64,000 nucleotides of DNA from Leifsonia sp. Leaf264 (GCF_001422325.1 NZ_LMMR01000005.1:637122-701121); one strand, 5' to 3'. Positions 17,089-26,694 are shown, counted from the first letter of the stretch. The notes: generated from the sequence alone by a model not told the origin. Program-made: numbers and translations.

Positions 17089-17576
17089 TACGCGGCGTCC
17101 ACGACGGAGCGGCGTGTCCCCGCGAGGACGGCGGCCAGGTCGATGTACCAGGCGGTCGGATCGTCGGCGAACCCGGGGACCAGGCGGATGACGAGGTCGG
17201 AGTCGACGGCGGCGAAGTCGTCGACGGTCTGGCGGGTGACGTAGGCGGAGAGCAGTCCGAGCCCGACATCGGCGACGGTGGATGCTCCGCCGTCCCAGTC
17301 GCTCAGGTACGCGGCGGCGTTCTCCGCCGCAACCTCGGCAACCTTTCCGGAGTGGGTCTCGAGCGCCCAGATCTGCGGGTAGATGTCACGGATGCTGACG
17401 TGATTACCGGCGGCCTCCGCGACGGTGTTGGTGAGGGCGAGTGCCGTTGCGCGGTCAGTGTCGATGTAGTCGAGGCCTGTCGCTGCGGCAGCCAGAAGGT
17501 CGCGGATGTACTCGGGAGCGTCGGTGGCGCCGGCTTCAGCGAGACGTCCGGCGATGGTGCGAGGGAATGCAGTCAT
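17088..17576 (-). CDS. unknown protein with class B promoter (162 aa)
   Basis: Unrecognised Ala-rich, mostly helical protein without signal peptide. Notable only because it carries the two-box class B promoter otherwise seen at the dnaE, primase and TadZ-sigma units, hinting that it belongs to the replication or early group. Confidence 0.65.
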   Translation of the reverse strand: MTAFPRTIAGRLAEAGATDAPEYIRDLLAAAATGLDYIDTDRATALALTNTVAEAAGNHVSIRDIYPQIWALETHSGKVAEVAAENAAAYLSDWDGGASTVADVGLGLLSAYVTRQTVDDFAAVDSDLVIRLVPGFADDPTAWYIDLAAVLAGTRRSVVDAA

Positions 17577-17581
17577 ACAGT

Positions 17582-17610
17582 TCTATGCGCGACGGGAGTA
17601 GCCGGCTGCT
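17582..17610 (-). promoter_or_regulatory. class B promoter motif
   Basis: AGCAGCCGGC, nine bases, CGCGCATAGA on the minus strand, 5 bases before the start at 17576. Confidence 0.6.
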
Positions 17611-17626
17611 TCCAGCAAGGGTGGAG

Positions 17627-17664
17627 CCTCGGGCCGCGCCGACACCGAGTAGCGCGGCCCGAGG
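17627..17664 (-). terminator. terminator hairpin after the first Nudix gene
   Basis: Perfect 13-bp stem CCTCGGGCCGCGC/GCGCGGCCCGAGG, 12-base loop, 12 bases beyond the stop at 17676. Confidence 0.65.
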
Positions 17665-17675
17665 GGTTCAGGGGG

Positions 17676-18257
17676 TCAGGGCTTCGGTGACATCTGTCCT
17701 GAAGCGACCAGTTGGGCCCAGGCTGCGAGGGTGATGCCGCAGGTGATGACACCGCTGGTGACGAGGCTGGTGAGTGTGCCGTCGTTCACCCACAGCTGCT
17801 TGGCGCCGGACTTCTCCTCTTGGAACAGCATGTTCTCCTGAGGCTTCGTGTCGAACAGGTACACCACGACCGCGGTGTCCATCAGGCCGGGCTCCGGGTA
17901 GAAGCCGCCGAGCCGGACCGGGTCGGGAAGCACTTCGCAGCCGACCTCCTCTTCCAACTCGCGCTGAGCTTCCTCGACGGTCAGGGCGGTCGCCCAGCCG
18001 CGGGGGAACTCCAGAGTGAACGAGTTCGACGCGGGACGGTGCTGCTTCACCAGCCCGTAGTAGGAGACGCCTTTCGCTGTGGCTCGAGGGATCGCGACGA
18101 CGCCGAGACCAGTGCCGGGACGGACGATCGTGACGGTGCCGGGACGCCCGTCAGGTCGGATGACCGGGGTCTCGTCGACACGCATCTTGTCGTTCTGAAA
18201 ACGGGTCTCGCTCGGTCCGGTGGGGGTGAAGCCAGGCTCTGTGACGCCGAAGCTCAT
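17676..18257 (-). CDS. Nudix-type protein 1
   Basis: A 193-residue Nudix hydrolase candidate. LEFPRGWATALTVEEAQRELEEEVGCE is the Nudix helix with the REL-EE-VG core kept, but the loop is two residues shorter than the classic motif and the first acidic residue is missing. Before it, RPDGRPGTVTIVRPGTGLGVVAIPR builds the usual sheet. The C-terminus TCGITLAAWAQLVASG is hydrophobic. Substrate (NDP-sugar, dinucleotide or RNA cap) cannot be told. Tandem paralogue of the next gene, 37% or so alike by eye. Confidence 0.75.
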   Translation of the reverse strand: MSFGVTEPGFTPTGPSETRFQNDKMRVDETPVIRPDGRPGTVTIVRPGTGLGVVAIPRATAKGVSYYGLVKQHRPASNSFTLEFPRGWATALTVEEAQRELEEEVGCEVLPDPVRLGGFYPEPGLMDTAVVVYLFDTKPQENMLFQEEKSGAKQLWVNDGTLTSLVTSGVITCGITLAAWAQLVASGQMSPKP

Positions 18258-18300
18258 GGTGTTCCCTCCTCACTGGTCCGGGATTGGTTCAGCTGTCAGA

Positions 18301-18309
18301 CATGTGGCG
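18301..18309 (-). promoter_or_regulatory. class A motif
   Basis: CGCCACATG on the minus strand between the TGA of Nudix 2 (18312) and the start at 18257. Confidence 0.5.
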
Positions 18310-18311
18310 AA

Positions 18312-18902
18312 TCAGAGCGCGCTGATGTTCCGGCCGGTGGCGACAAGCTGCGCCCAGGCGGCGATCGTGAACCCGCAGGTGATCTGCCCGCGAGAGATGA
18401 GCCCCTGCAGGGTTCCGCCGTTCACCCAGTGGTGGATGGCGCCGGAGGACTCCTCGCGGTACGAGTCCTGGTCGAGGAAGACTGCGTCCTCGGTGGTCGT
18501 GCAGGCGGCAAGGTAGGTGGCGACGGTAGTGGTGAGCAGCCCGGTGTCGGGGTGGATCGTGCCGATCCGCAGCGGCTCACCGTTCACCTCGCAGCCGACC
18601 TCCTCGACGACCTCGCGGGCGGCGCTCACGCTGTCCAGATCCTTCGTAGCTCCACGCGGGAACTCCAGAGACTGACCTCCGATGGGCGGCCGGTGCTGGC
18701 TGACCAACGCGAAGTAGGGCAGGCCTCGGATGAAGGTGCGCGGGATGACGACGACACCGTTGCCGGTCCCCGGAGTCACCGTGGTGAAGAAGCCATCCTC
18801 GCCGTCCGGACGGACGACAGGGGTCTCCTCCACACGGATGAACTGGTTCGCGAAACGTGGCTCAGCTTCACCTTTGGGGGTGAATCCGTAGTGACGTGTC
18901 AT
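18312..18902 (-). CDS. Nudix-type protein 2
   Basis: A 196-residue tandem paralogue of the preceding Nudix protein, sharing the same beginning (GFTPKG, VEETPVVRPDG), LEFPRGATKDLDSVSAAREVVEEVGCEV and the ending TCGFTIAAWAQLVATG. The Nudix loop is short here too, with Asp in place of the first Glu. Both copies have their own class A motif and stop, so they are expressed separately. Confidence 0.75.
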   Translation of the reverse strand: MTRHYGFTPKGEAEPRFANQFIRVEETPVVRPDGEDGFFTTVTPGTGNGVVVIPRTFIRGLPYFALVSQHRPPIGGQSLEFPRGATKDLDSVSAAREVVEEVGCEVNGEPLRIGTIHPDTGLLTTTVATYLAACTTTEDAVFLDQDSYREESSGAIHHWVNGGTLQGLISRGQITCGFTIAAWAQLVATGRNISAL

Positions 18903-18954
18903 GGGCTCGGTGCCTTTCGTTGTGGGCAGGCGGTGAAACCTGTCACACCTCAGG

Positions 18955-18963
18955 CATGTGGCG
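18955..18963 (-). promoter_or_regulatory. class A motif
   Basis: CGCCACATG on the minus strand, 52 bases before the Nudix 2 start; the ATG opens a 4-codon ORF. Confidence 0.5.
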
Positions 18964-18989
18964 AATAACACTCGGTTCTCGCTGTTCCG

Positions 18990-19385
18990 TCAGTGCAGGT
19001 GGGCTGCCGCTGCAAGGAAGCCGAAACCTGCAGCCTCTCCCCTGTACTCGGCGATGAGCTCCGCAGCGACATGTGCGTTCGTCTGAACGTCCGCGATGCG
19101 ACCTTCCCCGAGATTGCGCAGGAACCAGGCCGAGATTCGCTGCTTGGAGCTGGTCGCGTCGATGATGTTGCCCGGTGCGTTCCTCGCGATAATGGCCGCT
19201 GCCGCCTCGGTTTCCGCACGGGCGACCAGCTGGTGACGCTCATTGATGACCATCTTCCCGACCGCCGTCCATCGCATGCCGGCTGAGGGAGCTAGCGCTT
19301 CAGCTTCCGCCTGCTCCGCCTCGAAGCGGGTGACAAGTTCACGAAGGCCACCGTCGACCTGGGCGTGTGCTTCTGTGATGTCCAC
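18990..19385 (-). CDS. unknown helical protein (131 aa)
   Basis: GTG-started, Ala/Glu-rich helical protein, unrecognised. The first 40 residues read as a coiled-coil (LRELVTRFEAEQAEAEAL). No motif or export signal seen. Confidence 0.6.
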   Translation of the reverse strand: MDITEAHAQVDGGLRELVTRFEAEQAEAEALAPSAGMRWTAVGKMVINERHQLVARAETEAAAAIIARNAPGNIIDATSSKQRISAWFLRNLGEGRIADVQTNAHVAAELIAEYRGEAAGFGFLAAAAHLH

Positions 19386-19395
19386 ACCCCAAAGG

Positions 19396-19404
19396 CATGT
19401 GGCG
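19396..19404 (-). promoter_or_regulatory. class A motif
   Basis: CGCCACATG on the minus strand, 10 bases before the GTG at 19385 and just after the TGA of the 424-aa gene. Confidence 0.5.
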
Positions 19405-19417
19405 GAGAGTCAGTGGT

Positions 19418-20692
19418 TCACGGGTTCGGATCGTCGTGAACGACGACCCGCGACAACTCCACTGTGCCGTCAGGGAGTCGCCAGAAATGCAGCCGGCGGG
19501 CAGCGGCGACGTTCGTCTCCACGCTCACCCGGAAGCACACGGCACCGTCCTCACGGGACCATGGTGCGTTCGCTCCGCCTTCCCCTCGGCGAAGCGGGTG
19601 CAGCTTCCGGTGAGCTTGCACCCGACCGATCAGGACATCTACGACGCAGCGAAGCGCTTTCGATCTCAGCTGCGGGTCCAGCTCGTCGACACTGTCGGCG
19701 AACATCGGGCCGATCCGGTACTCCGGCAGTGGGGCTTCCGTCTTCTCCGATGACGGCACCCGGTCCACCCAGGCGCCCAGAATCGCATGCCGCACAGCCT
19801 CTCCAGCATCTTGGAATGCGTCCGGCCGCCACGTCGTGACGGCCTCGCCGGCGTCCTGCCGGTCGATGCGTCGTGCTCGCGTCGCGGTTGTCCTCAGCCT
19901 CTCGCTGAGCTCTGAGACTTTCGTCTGGAGTTGGGCGGCGAGGATCAGGGCTTCTCTGGCTTCTTCGGACCGTTGGGATGAGCGGTTCAGTTCGTTGGTG
20001 AGCCCGATGGTTTTCAGTCGCCAGCTGTCCCGGTCGGTGGTCATCACCCTGAGGTCCCGTTCCGCTTTGGACAGCTTGGAGCGGAGCGTGGCGAAGATCT
20101 CGTCGGTGCTCTCGACGACCGGTTTTGCAGGTTCCGGGTCGGGTGCCGGGGTTGGTGCGGGTGCCGGCGGCGCTTTCGGTTTGGCGGTGGCTATCCGCTG
20201 CATCGCGGTCATGGCGTCGGCCGGGGTTTTCAGCGGTGCGTGGAACAGGAGCGAGTTGTGTCTGGGGAGCCTGGCGGCGGCGTCCTGCAGGTCGAGGATG
20301 TCGTCACGTCGGGCTGCGGCGAGGACTGACCAGACCAGCTGTTGGTATTTCTGGCCGGCTTCGTCGGCGTCATGGGCGAGGAACAGTTTCGCTTCGGAGC
20401 GGTTGAACTTCCACGCGAGTCCTGCCGGGTAGACCCGCACAGCTCCGCCCCACACCTTGCCGTTGTCGGGCATGTGGTCGGTGAACAGGTAGTTCGGTTG
20501 GCCGGCCGGGAGGACGCATACATCAACGTCTGTGCCGCATCCGTCGACGATGGCTCCGGGGTCGAAGAACGGCCCGTGGGCGCGCAGGGATTGCGTGATC
20601 ACCACGGTGACCCGATCTCGTCCTGGATGCTGAAGATGTTCCGCTAGTTCGCGGACATCGTCCGCCGTCTTGACGAACCCCATGCCCCACAT
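19418..20692 (-). CDS. unknown two-domain protein, paralogue of 28288-29667
   Basis: 424 residues, unrecognised family. The N-terminal domain has VTVVITQSLR and GGAVRVYPAG; a coiled-coil follows (LRSKLSKAERDLRVMTTDRDSW); the C-terminal domain has EYRIGPMFADSVDELD, a DGAVCFRVSVETN strand and ends RRLHFWRLPDGTVELSRVV. All three parts recur in the paralogue. A start nine bases inside (ATG at 20683) is equally possible. A weak class A-like CCGCACAG lies at 20728-20735. Confidence 0.7.
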   Translation of the reverse strand: MWGMGFVKTADDVRELAEHLQHPGRDRVTVVITQSLRAHGPFFDPGAIVDGCGTDVDVCVLPAGQPNYLFTDHMPDNGKVWGGAVRVYPAGLAWKFNRSEAKLFLAHDADEAGQKYQQLVWSVLAAARRDDILDLQDAAARLPRHNSLLFHAPLKTPADAMTAMQRIATAKPKAPPAPAPTPAPDPEPAKPVVESTDEIFATLRSKLSKAERDLRVMTTDRDSWRLKTIGLTNELNRSSQRSEEAREALILAAQLQTKVSELSERLRTTATRARRIDRQDAGEAVTTWRPDAFQDAGEAVRHAILGAWVDRVPSSEKTEAPLPEYRIGPMFADSVDELDPQLRSKALRCVVDVLIGRVQAHRKLHPLRRGEGGANAPWSREDGAVCFRVSVETNVAAARRLHFWRLPDGTVELSRVVVHDDPNP

Positions 20693-20752
20693 TCTTGCAC
20701 TGGGGTGTCTGCCGGTGGGGGTGGATCTGTGCGGCGCGTCTCAGGTTGCCGT

Positions 20753-21001
20753 TCAGTCAGCCCAGACGCGTTCCGGGTGTGCCGGGTAGATGATCTTCCC
20801 GTTGAACCAGTTGCCGATCTTCTCCCCGTCGGGGGTGGTGCCGAGCCAGTGCTTGTACCGCCGGTCCTGGTCGAGATTCCGGCCGGTGAACACACCCCAT
20901 GTCTGGTTGCAGGTGGGGCACTGCCACAGTGCGCCGACGGGGTTGCTGTCCAGTGGCGGGACGGCGCATGGGTGCGGTGTCGGTGTTTCAGGTGTGCTCA
21001 T
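20753..21001 (-). CDS. small unknown protein with one CPTC knuckle (82 aa)
   Basis: Contains LWQCPTCNQTWGVFTG, half of a zinc ribbon; the second Cys pair is absent. The rest (YKHWLGTTPDGEKIGNWFNGK) is aromatic-rich. The start overlaps the stop of a 12-codon ORF opened by the class A motif ATG. Confidence 0.6.
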   Translation of the reverse strand: MSTPETPTPHPCAVPPLDSNPVGALWQCPTCNQTWGVFTGRNLDQDRRYKHWLGTTPDGEKIGNWFNGKIIYPAHPERVWAD

Positions 21002-21033
21002 CGGGCGTCTCCAGGTCGGCTTCTGGGGTGAGG

Positions 21034-21042
21034 CATGTGGCG
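21034..21042 (-). promoter_or_regulatory. class A motif
   Basis: CGCCACATG on the minus strand, 32 bases before the start at 21001 and 7 bases after the terminator stem. Confidence 0.5.
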
Positions 21043-21049
21043 GACGCAG

Positions 21050-21083
21050 AACCGCCCCGGCGGTTGAGGCTGCCGGGGCGGTT
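21050..21083 (-). terminator. terminator hairpin after the Ig-repeat exoprotein
   Basis: Perfect 12-bp stem AACCGCCCCGGC/GCCGGGGCGGTT with a 10-base loop, 14 bases beyond the stop at 21098. Confidence 0.7.
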
Positions 21084-21097
21084 CGTGTGGAGGGGTT

Positions 21098-23404
21098 CTA
21101 CTCTGCCGGGGTCTCCGGGTTGGTGGGCTCCTCCGGGTTGGTCGGGCCATCGCCCGGGTTGTCGCCGGGTTCGGTGGGCTCGTCTCCGGGCTCGTCGCCG
21201 GGGTTTTCGCCCGGGTTGTCGCCGGGCTCCTCGCCGGGCTCTTCGACGGGGTCAGCCGCGATGATCTGTCCGGTGGTGGCGAAGTACCGGTTGACTTCGA
21301 GGTGGCTGTTCACGAGGGCGGTGATGACGTGGCCGATGTCGTCCTCGTCGAGGACGTAGTTCGGACCGTCCTGCCAGTCGATGAGCTCACCGTCGCGGAA
21401 CCACCGGTAGGTCTGGCCTTCGGGGTTCGCCTCCGGGTCCTCCCAGATGCTGAGGACCTCGCCTGCCTGCTCGGTTCCGTGGAAGCTGGACGCCTCGAGG
21501 CTGCCGTCGAACTGGGTGGTGCCTTCGGTGTCGGAGTACCAGGAGCGCTGCTGGTATCCGTCCTTGTTCGCTGTGACGACCACAAACACCGGGTATCCGA
21601 CGTCGTCGATCGTCTGCGTGTAGGTAGCGGCGTCGGCGCCGGGGATCAGCGTCTCGTAGCTGCGGTACCACTGGTAGGTCAGGGTTGCCCCTTCGACTGC
21701 CCAGTCGATTCCGATGACTGCGGTGAGCTCAGCGCCCATGATCCGCTCGCCGGCCGGTGTGGTCTGCTCGTCGCCGACGAAGTACAGCAGCTCGTCGCCG
21801 GGGTCGCCTTCGCCTTCACCCTCGCCCTCGCCTTCGCCTTCACCTTCGCCGGGCTCAGCGGCCACGGTCGGGTCGCCGCCTTCGGACGCCCAGGTCTGGG
21901 TTTCGTACCCGTCGCGGACTGCTGTCACGGTGGCGGTGATGACGTGGTCGATGTCGGCTTCGGTCTGGAAGTAGCTGCTGTCGTTGTAGGGCGTCTCGTC
22001 TTCGGTGAGGATCGGCTCGCCGTCTCGGAACCAGGCGACGTTCAGTTCGTCCGGTGACGGCTGGATCGCTTCGGGCAGTGCGACGTACAGGTCCTCGCCG
22101 ACGGCACGGACACCGTTGACGTTGGGGGTCTCACCGCCGGTGAAGATACCGGCGAGGGTGTCGACCGATCCGCCTGACACCCAGGACTTCGTGACGTATC
22201 CGGCCTTGGCGGCTGTGACGGTGACCTTGATCACGTGGCCACGGTCGGCGGCTTCGAGGGTGTAGCGGGACGTGGTGGCTTCAGCGACCGGCAGGCCGTC
22301 TCGTGTCCACTGGTAGCTGATCGTCGGGGTTCCGGCGATGGGGCTGACCGATGCCGTGAGGAGCTCACCGACGCGGTGCTCGCCGGTGATCCCGATCTCG
22401 GGGGTGGCGAACACGGACAGGCCCGTGGTCTTCGCGGTCGACGTCAGAGCGAACACCGCGGTTGCGTGCCCGGTCCTCGCGACGGTGACCTTGGCGGTGG
22501 TGACGGTCCCGATGTCGGTTTCGGTCTCCGTGTACGTGGCCTTGGTGGCGCCGGCGATGGCCTTCCCGTCTCGGTACCACTGGTAGGCGACGCTGGTGGC
22601 TGCCGGGGTGAACACTCCGGGGGTGATGGTGAGGGTGGAGCCGATGATCCGGTTTCCGGCCCAGGTGGGCTTGCCTGTGACGGCCGCTCCTGCTGCTGCC
22701 TTCGACTTGTTGGTGGTCGACCATGCACGGGAGACGTAGTTCGCCTTGGCGGCGGTGACCTTGACGTTCACGACAGCGTTGTAGTCGGCGGCGGAGAGGA
22801 CGTAGGTGGTCTTGGTGGCTCCGGGGATGGCTACGCCGTTCCGGGTCCACTGGTACGTGAACGCGGGAGTGGGGGCGAGCTTGGCGGGTGCCTTGGCTGT
22901 CAGGGTCTTGCCGACCTGGAGGGTGCCGGTGAGGCTGGGGACGGTGGTGCCGGCGATCACGCCGTAGGTCTTCACCTTGGGGGACGTCCACGACTTGGAG
23001 GCTTTGCCCTTCTTCGCAATGACGCGCACCTGGAGCTGGTGTCCGATGTCGGCGGTGGTCTGCTTGTAGGTGGTCTTCGTCGCCTTCGAGATCGCCTTGC
23101 CGTCCCGGTACCACTGGTACGTGGAGACGTAGCCGGCCGGGGTCCACTTGCTGGGCTTGGCGGTGAGCGTGGAGCCGACGGTGTGGCTGCCGGAGACAGT
23201 GGGGGTGAGGGCGGCTGCGGCAACGAGGCGCACTTCTGTGTGCTGGTCGCTGGTCTCGGAGTGGATCACGAGGCTGGCATGGGACGGCTGCGGTGTCGCG
23301 GCGAATGCTGGTGTGACTGTGCATGCAAGGACGGCTGCGACGGCGGTCGTTGCGACCCCCACCTTCCAGTTCCTGCTGCGTGGCTGTGTGCTAGATGGGT
23401 GCAT
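21098..23404 (-). CDS. large secreted Ig-like repeat protein
   Basis: 768-residue exoprotein. Signal peptide (VATTAVAAVLACTVTPAFA), then about seven repeats of roughly 90 residues, each with a YQWYRDGxxI...AT-TTY core as in actinobacterial Ig-like surface repeats. A Gly-Glu run (GEGEGEGEGEGEGDPGDE) splits repeats 5 and 6, and the C-terminus is a repetitive acidic PGD/PGE/PTN tail with no LPXTG or membrane anchor. Likely an adhesin or surface filament released or non-covalently held at the wall. Start 23404 gives the cleanest signal. The metalloprotease at 34329-37196 carries the same repeats. Confidence 0.8.
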   Translation of the reverse strand: MHPSSTQPRSRNWKVGVATTAVAAVLACTVTPAFAATPQPSHASLVIHSETSDQHTEVRLVAAAALTPTVSGSHTVGSTLTAKPSKWTPAGYVSTYQWYRDGKAISKATKTTYKQTTADIGHQLQVRVIAKKGKASKSWTSPKVKTYGVIAGTTVPSLTGTLQVGKTLTAKAPAKLAPTPAFTYQWTRNGVAIPGATKTTYVLSAADYNAVVNVKVTAAKANYVSRAWSTTNKSKAAAGAAVTGKPTWAGNRIIGSTLTITPGVFTPAATSVAYQWYRDGKAIAGATKATYTETETDIGTVTTAKVTVARTGHATAVFALTSTAKTTGLSVFATPEIGITGEHRVGELLTASVSPIAGTPTISYQWTRDGLPVAEATTSRYTLEAADRGHVIKVTVTAAKAGYVTKSWVSGGSVDTLAGIFTGGETPNVNGVRAVGEDLYVALPEAIQPSPDELNVAWFRDGEPILTEDETPYNDSSYFQTEADIDHVITATVTAVRDGYETQTWASEGGDPTVAAEPGEGEGEGEGEGEGEGDPGDELLYFVGDEQTTPAGERIMGAELTAVIGIDWAVEGATLTYQWYRSYETLIPGADAATYTQTIDDVGYPVFVVVTANKDGYQQRSWYSDTEGTTQFDGSLEASSFHGTEQAGEVLSIWEDPEANPEGQTYRWFRDGELIDWQDGPNYVLDEDDIGHVITALVNSHLEVNRYFATTGQIIAADPVEEPGEEPGDNPGENPGDEPGDEPTEPGDNPGDGPTNPEEPTNPETPAE

Positions 23405-23414
23405 ATCGGACGGA

Positions 23415-23423
23415 CATGTGGCG
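23415..23423 (-). promoter_or_regulatory. class A motif
   Basis: CGCCACATG on the minus strand, 10 bases before the start at 23404. Confidence 0.5.
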
Positions 23424-23454
23424 AAAACCCTTTTGTCCCTTGTGGGGACGGAAA

Positions 23455-23484
23455 CGCCCCGGTCAGCCGAAGCCAACCGGGGCG
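23455..23484 (-). terminator. terminator hairpin after nrdE
   Basis: CGCCCCGGT/ACCGGGGCG, 9-bp stem with 12-base loop, 20 bases beyond the nrdE stop. Confidence 0.6.
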
Positions 23485-23503
23485 ATCCTTGTCACGCCCT
23501 AGG

Positions 23504-25636
23504 TCACAGGGCGCAGGAGACGCATCCGTCGATTTCTGTCCCTTCGAGGGCCATCTGACGGATCCGGACGTAGTAGATCGTCTTGATCCCGGACTGCCAG
23601 GCGCGGATGTACGCCTTGTTGAGGTCGCGGGTGGTGGCGGTGTCGGGGAAGAACAGGGTCAGCGAGAGGCCCTGGTCGACGTGCTGTGTCGCGGCGGCGT
23701 ACGTGTCGATGATCTTCTCGTAGCCGATCTCGTACGAGTCCTGGTAGTAGTCCAGGTTCTCGTTCGTCATGAACGGCGCCGGGAAGTACACGCGGCCGAG
23801 CTTGCCTTCCTTGCGGATCTCGATCTTCGCGGCGATCGGGTGGATCGACGCGGTCGAGTTGTTGATGTAGGAGATCGAGCCGGTCGGCGGGACCGCCTGC
23901 AGGTAGGCGTTGTAGAGGCCGGTCTTCTTGACCTTCTTCGCCAGCGCCACCCAGTCGTCCTGCGTGGGGATGTCGATGCCGGCGTCCTTGAAGAGCTTGA
24001 CGACCTTCTTCGTGGCCGGCTTCCACTCCTGCTCGGTGTACTTGGTGAAGAACTCACCGGATGCGTACTTCGAGTCCTCGAAGCCGAAGAACGTCTCGCC
24101 CTTCTCCTTCGCGATCTTGTTCGACGCGGAGAGCGCGTGGAACAGGACCGTGTAGAAGTACATGTTGGTGAAGTCGATGCCTTCCTCGGAGCCGTAGTAG
24201 ACGTGCTCGCGGGCGAGGTAGCCGTGGAGGTTCATCTGGCCGAGGCCGATCGCGTGGGACTTGTTGTTGCCGTTGACGATCGAGGGGACCGAGTTGATCT
24301 CCGACAGGTCGCTGACTGCGGAGAGGCCACGGATGGCGACCTCCACCGTCTTGGCGAGGTTGCCGCCGTCCATCGCGAGGGCGATGTTCATGGAGCCGAG
24401 GTTGCAGCTGATGTCGCGGCCGACCTCCGAGTAGGAGAGGTCCTCGTTGTAGCTGGACGGGGTGTTGACCTGGAGGATCTCCGAGCAGAGGTTCGACATG
24501 TTGATGCGGCCCTTGATCGGGTTCGCAGCGTTCACGGTGTCCTCGAACACGATGTACGGGTAGCCGGACTCGAACTGCAGCTCTGCGATGGTCTGGAAGA
24601 ACTCGCGGGCGTTGATCTTCGATTTCTTGATGCGGCCGTCGTTGACCATGTCGTAGTAGTTCTCGGTGACCGGCACGTCGGCGAACGGCTTGCCGTACAC
24701 CTTCTCGACGTCGTAGGGCGAGAAAAGGTACATGTCCTCGTTCTTCTTCGCGAGCTCGAACGTGATGTCGGGGACGACGACGCCGAGGGACAGCGTCTTG
24801 ATGCGGATCTTCTCGTCAGCGTTCTCTCGCTTCGTGTCGAGGAACCGCATGATGTCCGGGTGGTGAGCCGACAGGTACACGGCGCCGGCACCCTGACGTG
24901 CGCCGAGCTGGTTCGCGTAGGAGAACGAGTCCTCCAGCAGCTTCATGATGGGGATGATGCCGGACGACTGGTTCTCGATCTGCTTGATCGGAGCGCCGGA
25001 CTCACGGACGTTGGAGAGGAGCAGGGCGACGCCGCCGCCGCGCTTGGAGAGCTGCAGGGCGCTGTTGATGCCGCGGCTGATGGACTCCATGTTGTCCTCG
25101 ATGCGGAGCAGGAAGCAGGAGACGAGCTCGCCGCGCTGCGCCTTGCCGGCGTTCAGGAACGTCGGGGTGGCGGGCTGGAAGCGGCCGGAGAGGATCTCCT
25201 CCATGAGGTACTCCGCCTGCTTCTTGTCACCCTGGGCGAGGAAGAGGGCGGTCATGACGACACGGTCCTCGAAACGCTCCAGGTAGCGCTTGCCGTCGAA
25301 CGTCTTCAGCGTGTAGCTGGTGTAGTACTTGAACGCGCCGAGGAACGACTCGAAACGAGCCTTCTTGTCGTACGCCTTCTTGGTGAGCTCCTTCACGAAC
25401 GGGACACCGTAGGTGTCGAACGTGCCGGGCTCGTAGTACTGCTTCTCCAGCAGGTATTCGATGCGCTCCTCGAGAGAGTGGAAGAACACCGTGTTCTGGT
25501 TCACGTGCTGCAGGAAGTACTCCCGCGCAGCCTCGCGGTCCTTGTCGAACTGGATCTTTCCATCGTTGTCGTAGAGGTTGAGCATCGCGTTGAGCGAGTG
25601 GTAGTCGAGCTGTGTGCGATCGGGTGCAGCGATCAC
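23504..25636 (-). CDS. nrdE: class Ib ribonucleotide reductase alpha subunit
   Basis: Catalytic subunit of the aerobic NrdEF reductase, working with nrdF (15544) and nrdI (25633). 710 residues, full length. Visible landmarks: the N-terminal [11 protein letters not shown] region, [16 protein letters not shown] (active-site Cys), [30 protein letters not shown], the [17 protein letters not shown] loop and the C-terminal redox pair DGCVSCAL. No overactivity or specificity insertions. GTG 25636 overlaps the nrdI stop (GTGA), so nrdI and nrdE are coupled; a longer frame upstream lies wholly inside nrdI. Confidence 0.95.
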   Translation of the reverse strand: MIAAPDRTQLDYHSLNAMLNLYDNDGKIQFDKDREAAREYFLQHVNQNTVFFHSLEERIEYLLEKQYYEPGTFDTYGVPFVKELTKKAYDKKARFESFLGAFKYYTSYTLKTFDGKRYLERFEDRVVMTALFLAQGDKKQAEYLMEEILSGRFQPATPTFLNAGKAQRGELVSCFLLRIEDNMESISRGINSALQLSKRGGGVALLLSNVRESGAPIKQIENQSSGIIPIMKLLEDSFSYANQLGARQGAGAVYLSAHHPDIMRFLDTKRENADEKIRIKTLSLGVVVPDITFELAKKNEDMYLFSPYDVEKVYGKPFADVPVTENYYDMVNDGRIKKSKINAREFFQTIAELQFESGYPYIVFEDTVNAANPIKGRINMSNLCSEILQVNTPSSYNEDLSYSEVGRDISCNLGSMNIALAMDGGNLAKTVEVAIRGLSAVSDLSEINSVPSIVNGNNKSHAIGLGQMNLHGYLAREHVYYGSEEGIDFTNMYFYTVLFHALSASNKIAKEKGETFFGFEDSKYASGEFFTKYTEQEWKPATKKVVKLFKDAGIDIPTQDDWVALAKKVKKTGLYNAYLQAVPPTGSISYINNSTASIHPIAAKIEIRKEGKLGRVYFPAPFMTNENLDYYQDSYEIGYEKIIDTYAAATQHVDQGLSLTLFFPDTATTRDLNKAYIRAWQSGIKTIYYVRIRQMALEGTEIDGCVSCAL

Positions 25637-26037
25637 GGCTGTTGTTTCCAAAAGGCTTCCAATCCTTCGAGGACGGCCTGTCGGTCGTCCGGGGTTCCAA
25701 ATACTTCGAATGTGTAGAGCAACGGGACGTTGCATTTCTCTGCGACGATGCGGGCTGCCAGGCAGTACGCTTCGCCGAAGTTTGTGTTGCCGGCGCCGAT
25801 CACTCCGCGGAGGAGGGCCCGGTTGTCGGGGTGGTTGAGGAACTTGATGACCTGCTTCGGGACGGCTCCTCCGTCGTTCCCTCCGCCATACGTCGGGAGG
25901 ATCAAGACATGTGGCGACTCCATGACGACGGTGTCGTCCTTCGTCATGACCGGGAGACGGGTGGCGGGCAGGTCGAGGGATTCGACGAACCGGTGGGTAT
26001 TTCCGGAGACGCTGGAGAAGTAGGAGATGGTGCTCAT
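25633..26037 (-). CDS. nrdI: NrdI flavodoxin-like protein
   Basis: 134-residue flavodoxin-like activator of NrdF, needed to assemble the manganese-tyrosyl radical. [14 protein letters not shown] at the start is the phosphate-binding loop; LPTYGGGN and GAGNTNFGE are the family's flavin contacts. Start at ATG 26037; the stop overlaps nrdE. A CGCCACATG word lies inside the gene at 25909-25917 in the gene's own direction, about 275 bases ahead of nrdE. Confidence 0.93.
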   Translation of the reverse strand: MSTISYFSSVSGNTHRFVESLDLPATRLPVMTKDDTVVMESPHVLILPTYGGGNDGGAVPKQVIKFLNHPDNRALLRGVIGAGNTNFGEAYCLAARIVAEKCNVPLLYTFEVFGTPDDRQAVLEGLEAFWKQQP

Positions 26038-26062
26038 GCGGGGGCTGAGGTTCTGGGGACGC

Positions 26063-26638
26063 TTACGCGTCGAGAATGGTGGGGTCGCGGAGGATCTCCA
26101 ACTCGCGCTCGTCGAACGATCCGGGACGGTACTTGGCGACCATGTTGTCCACGACCTCGTCACGAGTCAGCTCCGGTGCCGCTGCAGCGTCGTTGTCGAT
26201 CTGTGCCAGGGTCTGCTGGAGTTCGATGAGGATGTCCGCGGCGCCGTACTGGCCCCAGTTCGGGAGAGCCTTGGCGGCGAAGTCGTTGTACGCCTCGACT
26301 TCGGGCAGGAGGTTCGCGTTCATCCCGTTTCTGCGGAAGATGGTCTCGCCGCCTCGTCCGTGGTTCTCGACTGTCAGCAGCTTGTCGCCGTTGAAGTACA
26401 GCTCAGCTTCGAAAGCTCCCTGAGGACCGACCGAGAAGTCACCGATGTAGCCGGACTTCCGTGGCTTGTACTTCCTGATCTCGTACCCGCCGAGCTGGCC
26501 GGGGTTCCGCGGTGCGGTGAGCGGTGCAATTTCAGCGGCCTGCTGGGTCTTCTGGGTGTACAGGCCGGAGCCGTCGTGGGCGGCGCTGTTCACGTCGACG
26601 CTCTTCTGGGCGCCGGTCTTCTTCGGAGTGGTCGTCAT
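26063..26638 (-). CDS. unknown protein, first gene of the nrdIE unit
   Basis: 191 residues, unrecognised. The middle ([37 protein letters not shown]) looks like a beta-rich domain; the C-terminus is acidic and helical. It lies 25 bases ahead of nrdI with no motif between, so it is co-transcribed with the reductase genes. Whether it has a part in nucleotide metabolism is unknown. Confidence 0.65.
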   Translation of the reverse strand: MTTTPKKTGAQKSVDVNSAAHDGSGLYTQKTQQAAEIAPLTAPRNPGQLGGYEIRKYKPRKSGYIGDFSVGPQGAFEAELYFNGDKLLTVENHGRGGETIFRRNGMNANLLPEVEAYNDFAAKALPNWGQYGAADILIELQQTLAQIDNDAAAAPELTRDEVVDNMVAKYRPGSFDERELEILRDPTILDA

Positions 26639-26644
26639 GCTGCT

Positions 26645-26655
26645 TAGGTGTGCGG
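26645..26655 (-). promoter_or_regulatory. class C motif (nrdIE unit)
   Basis: CCGCACACCTA on the minus strand, 6 bases before the start at 26638. Confidence 0.45.
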
Positions 26656-26694
26656 CCGCGAGGAGCGGCGTGTCGGGTTCGGGTGGTGCGAGCA

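Noticed and set aside
22235..25717. 1160-codon plus-strand frame opposite nrdE and the Ig-repeat gene
   Set aside because: Spans two well-supported minus-strand genes including full-length NrdE; its composition (Leu/Val/Asp/Arg) is that of an antisense shadow.
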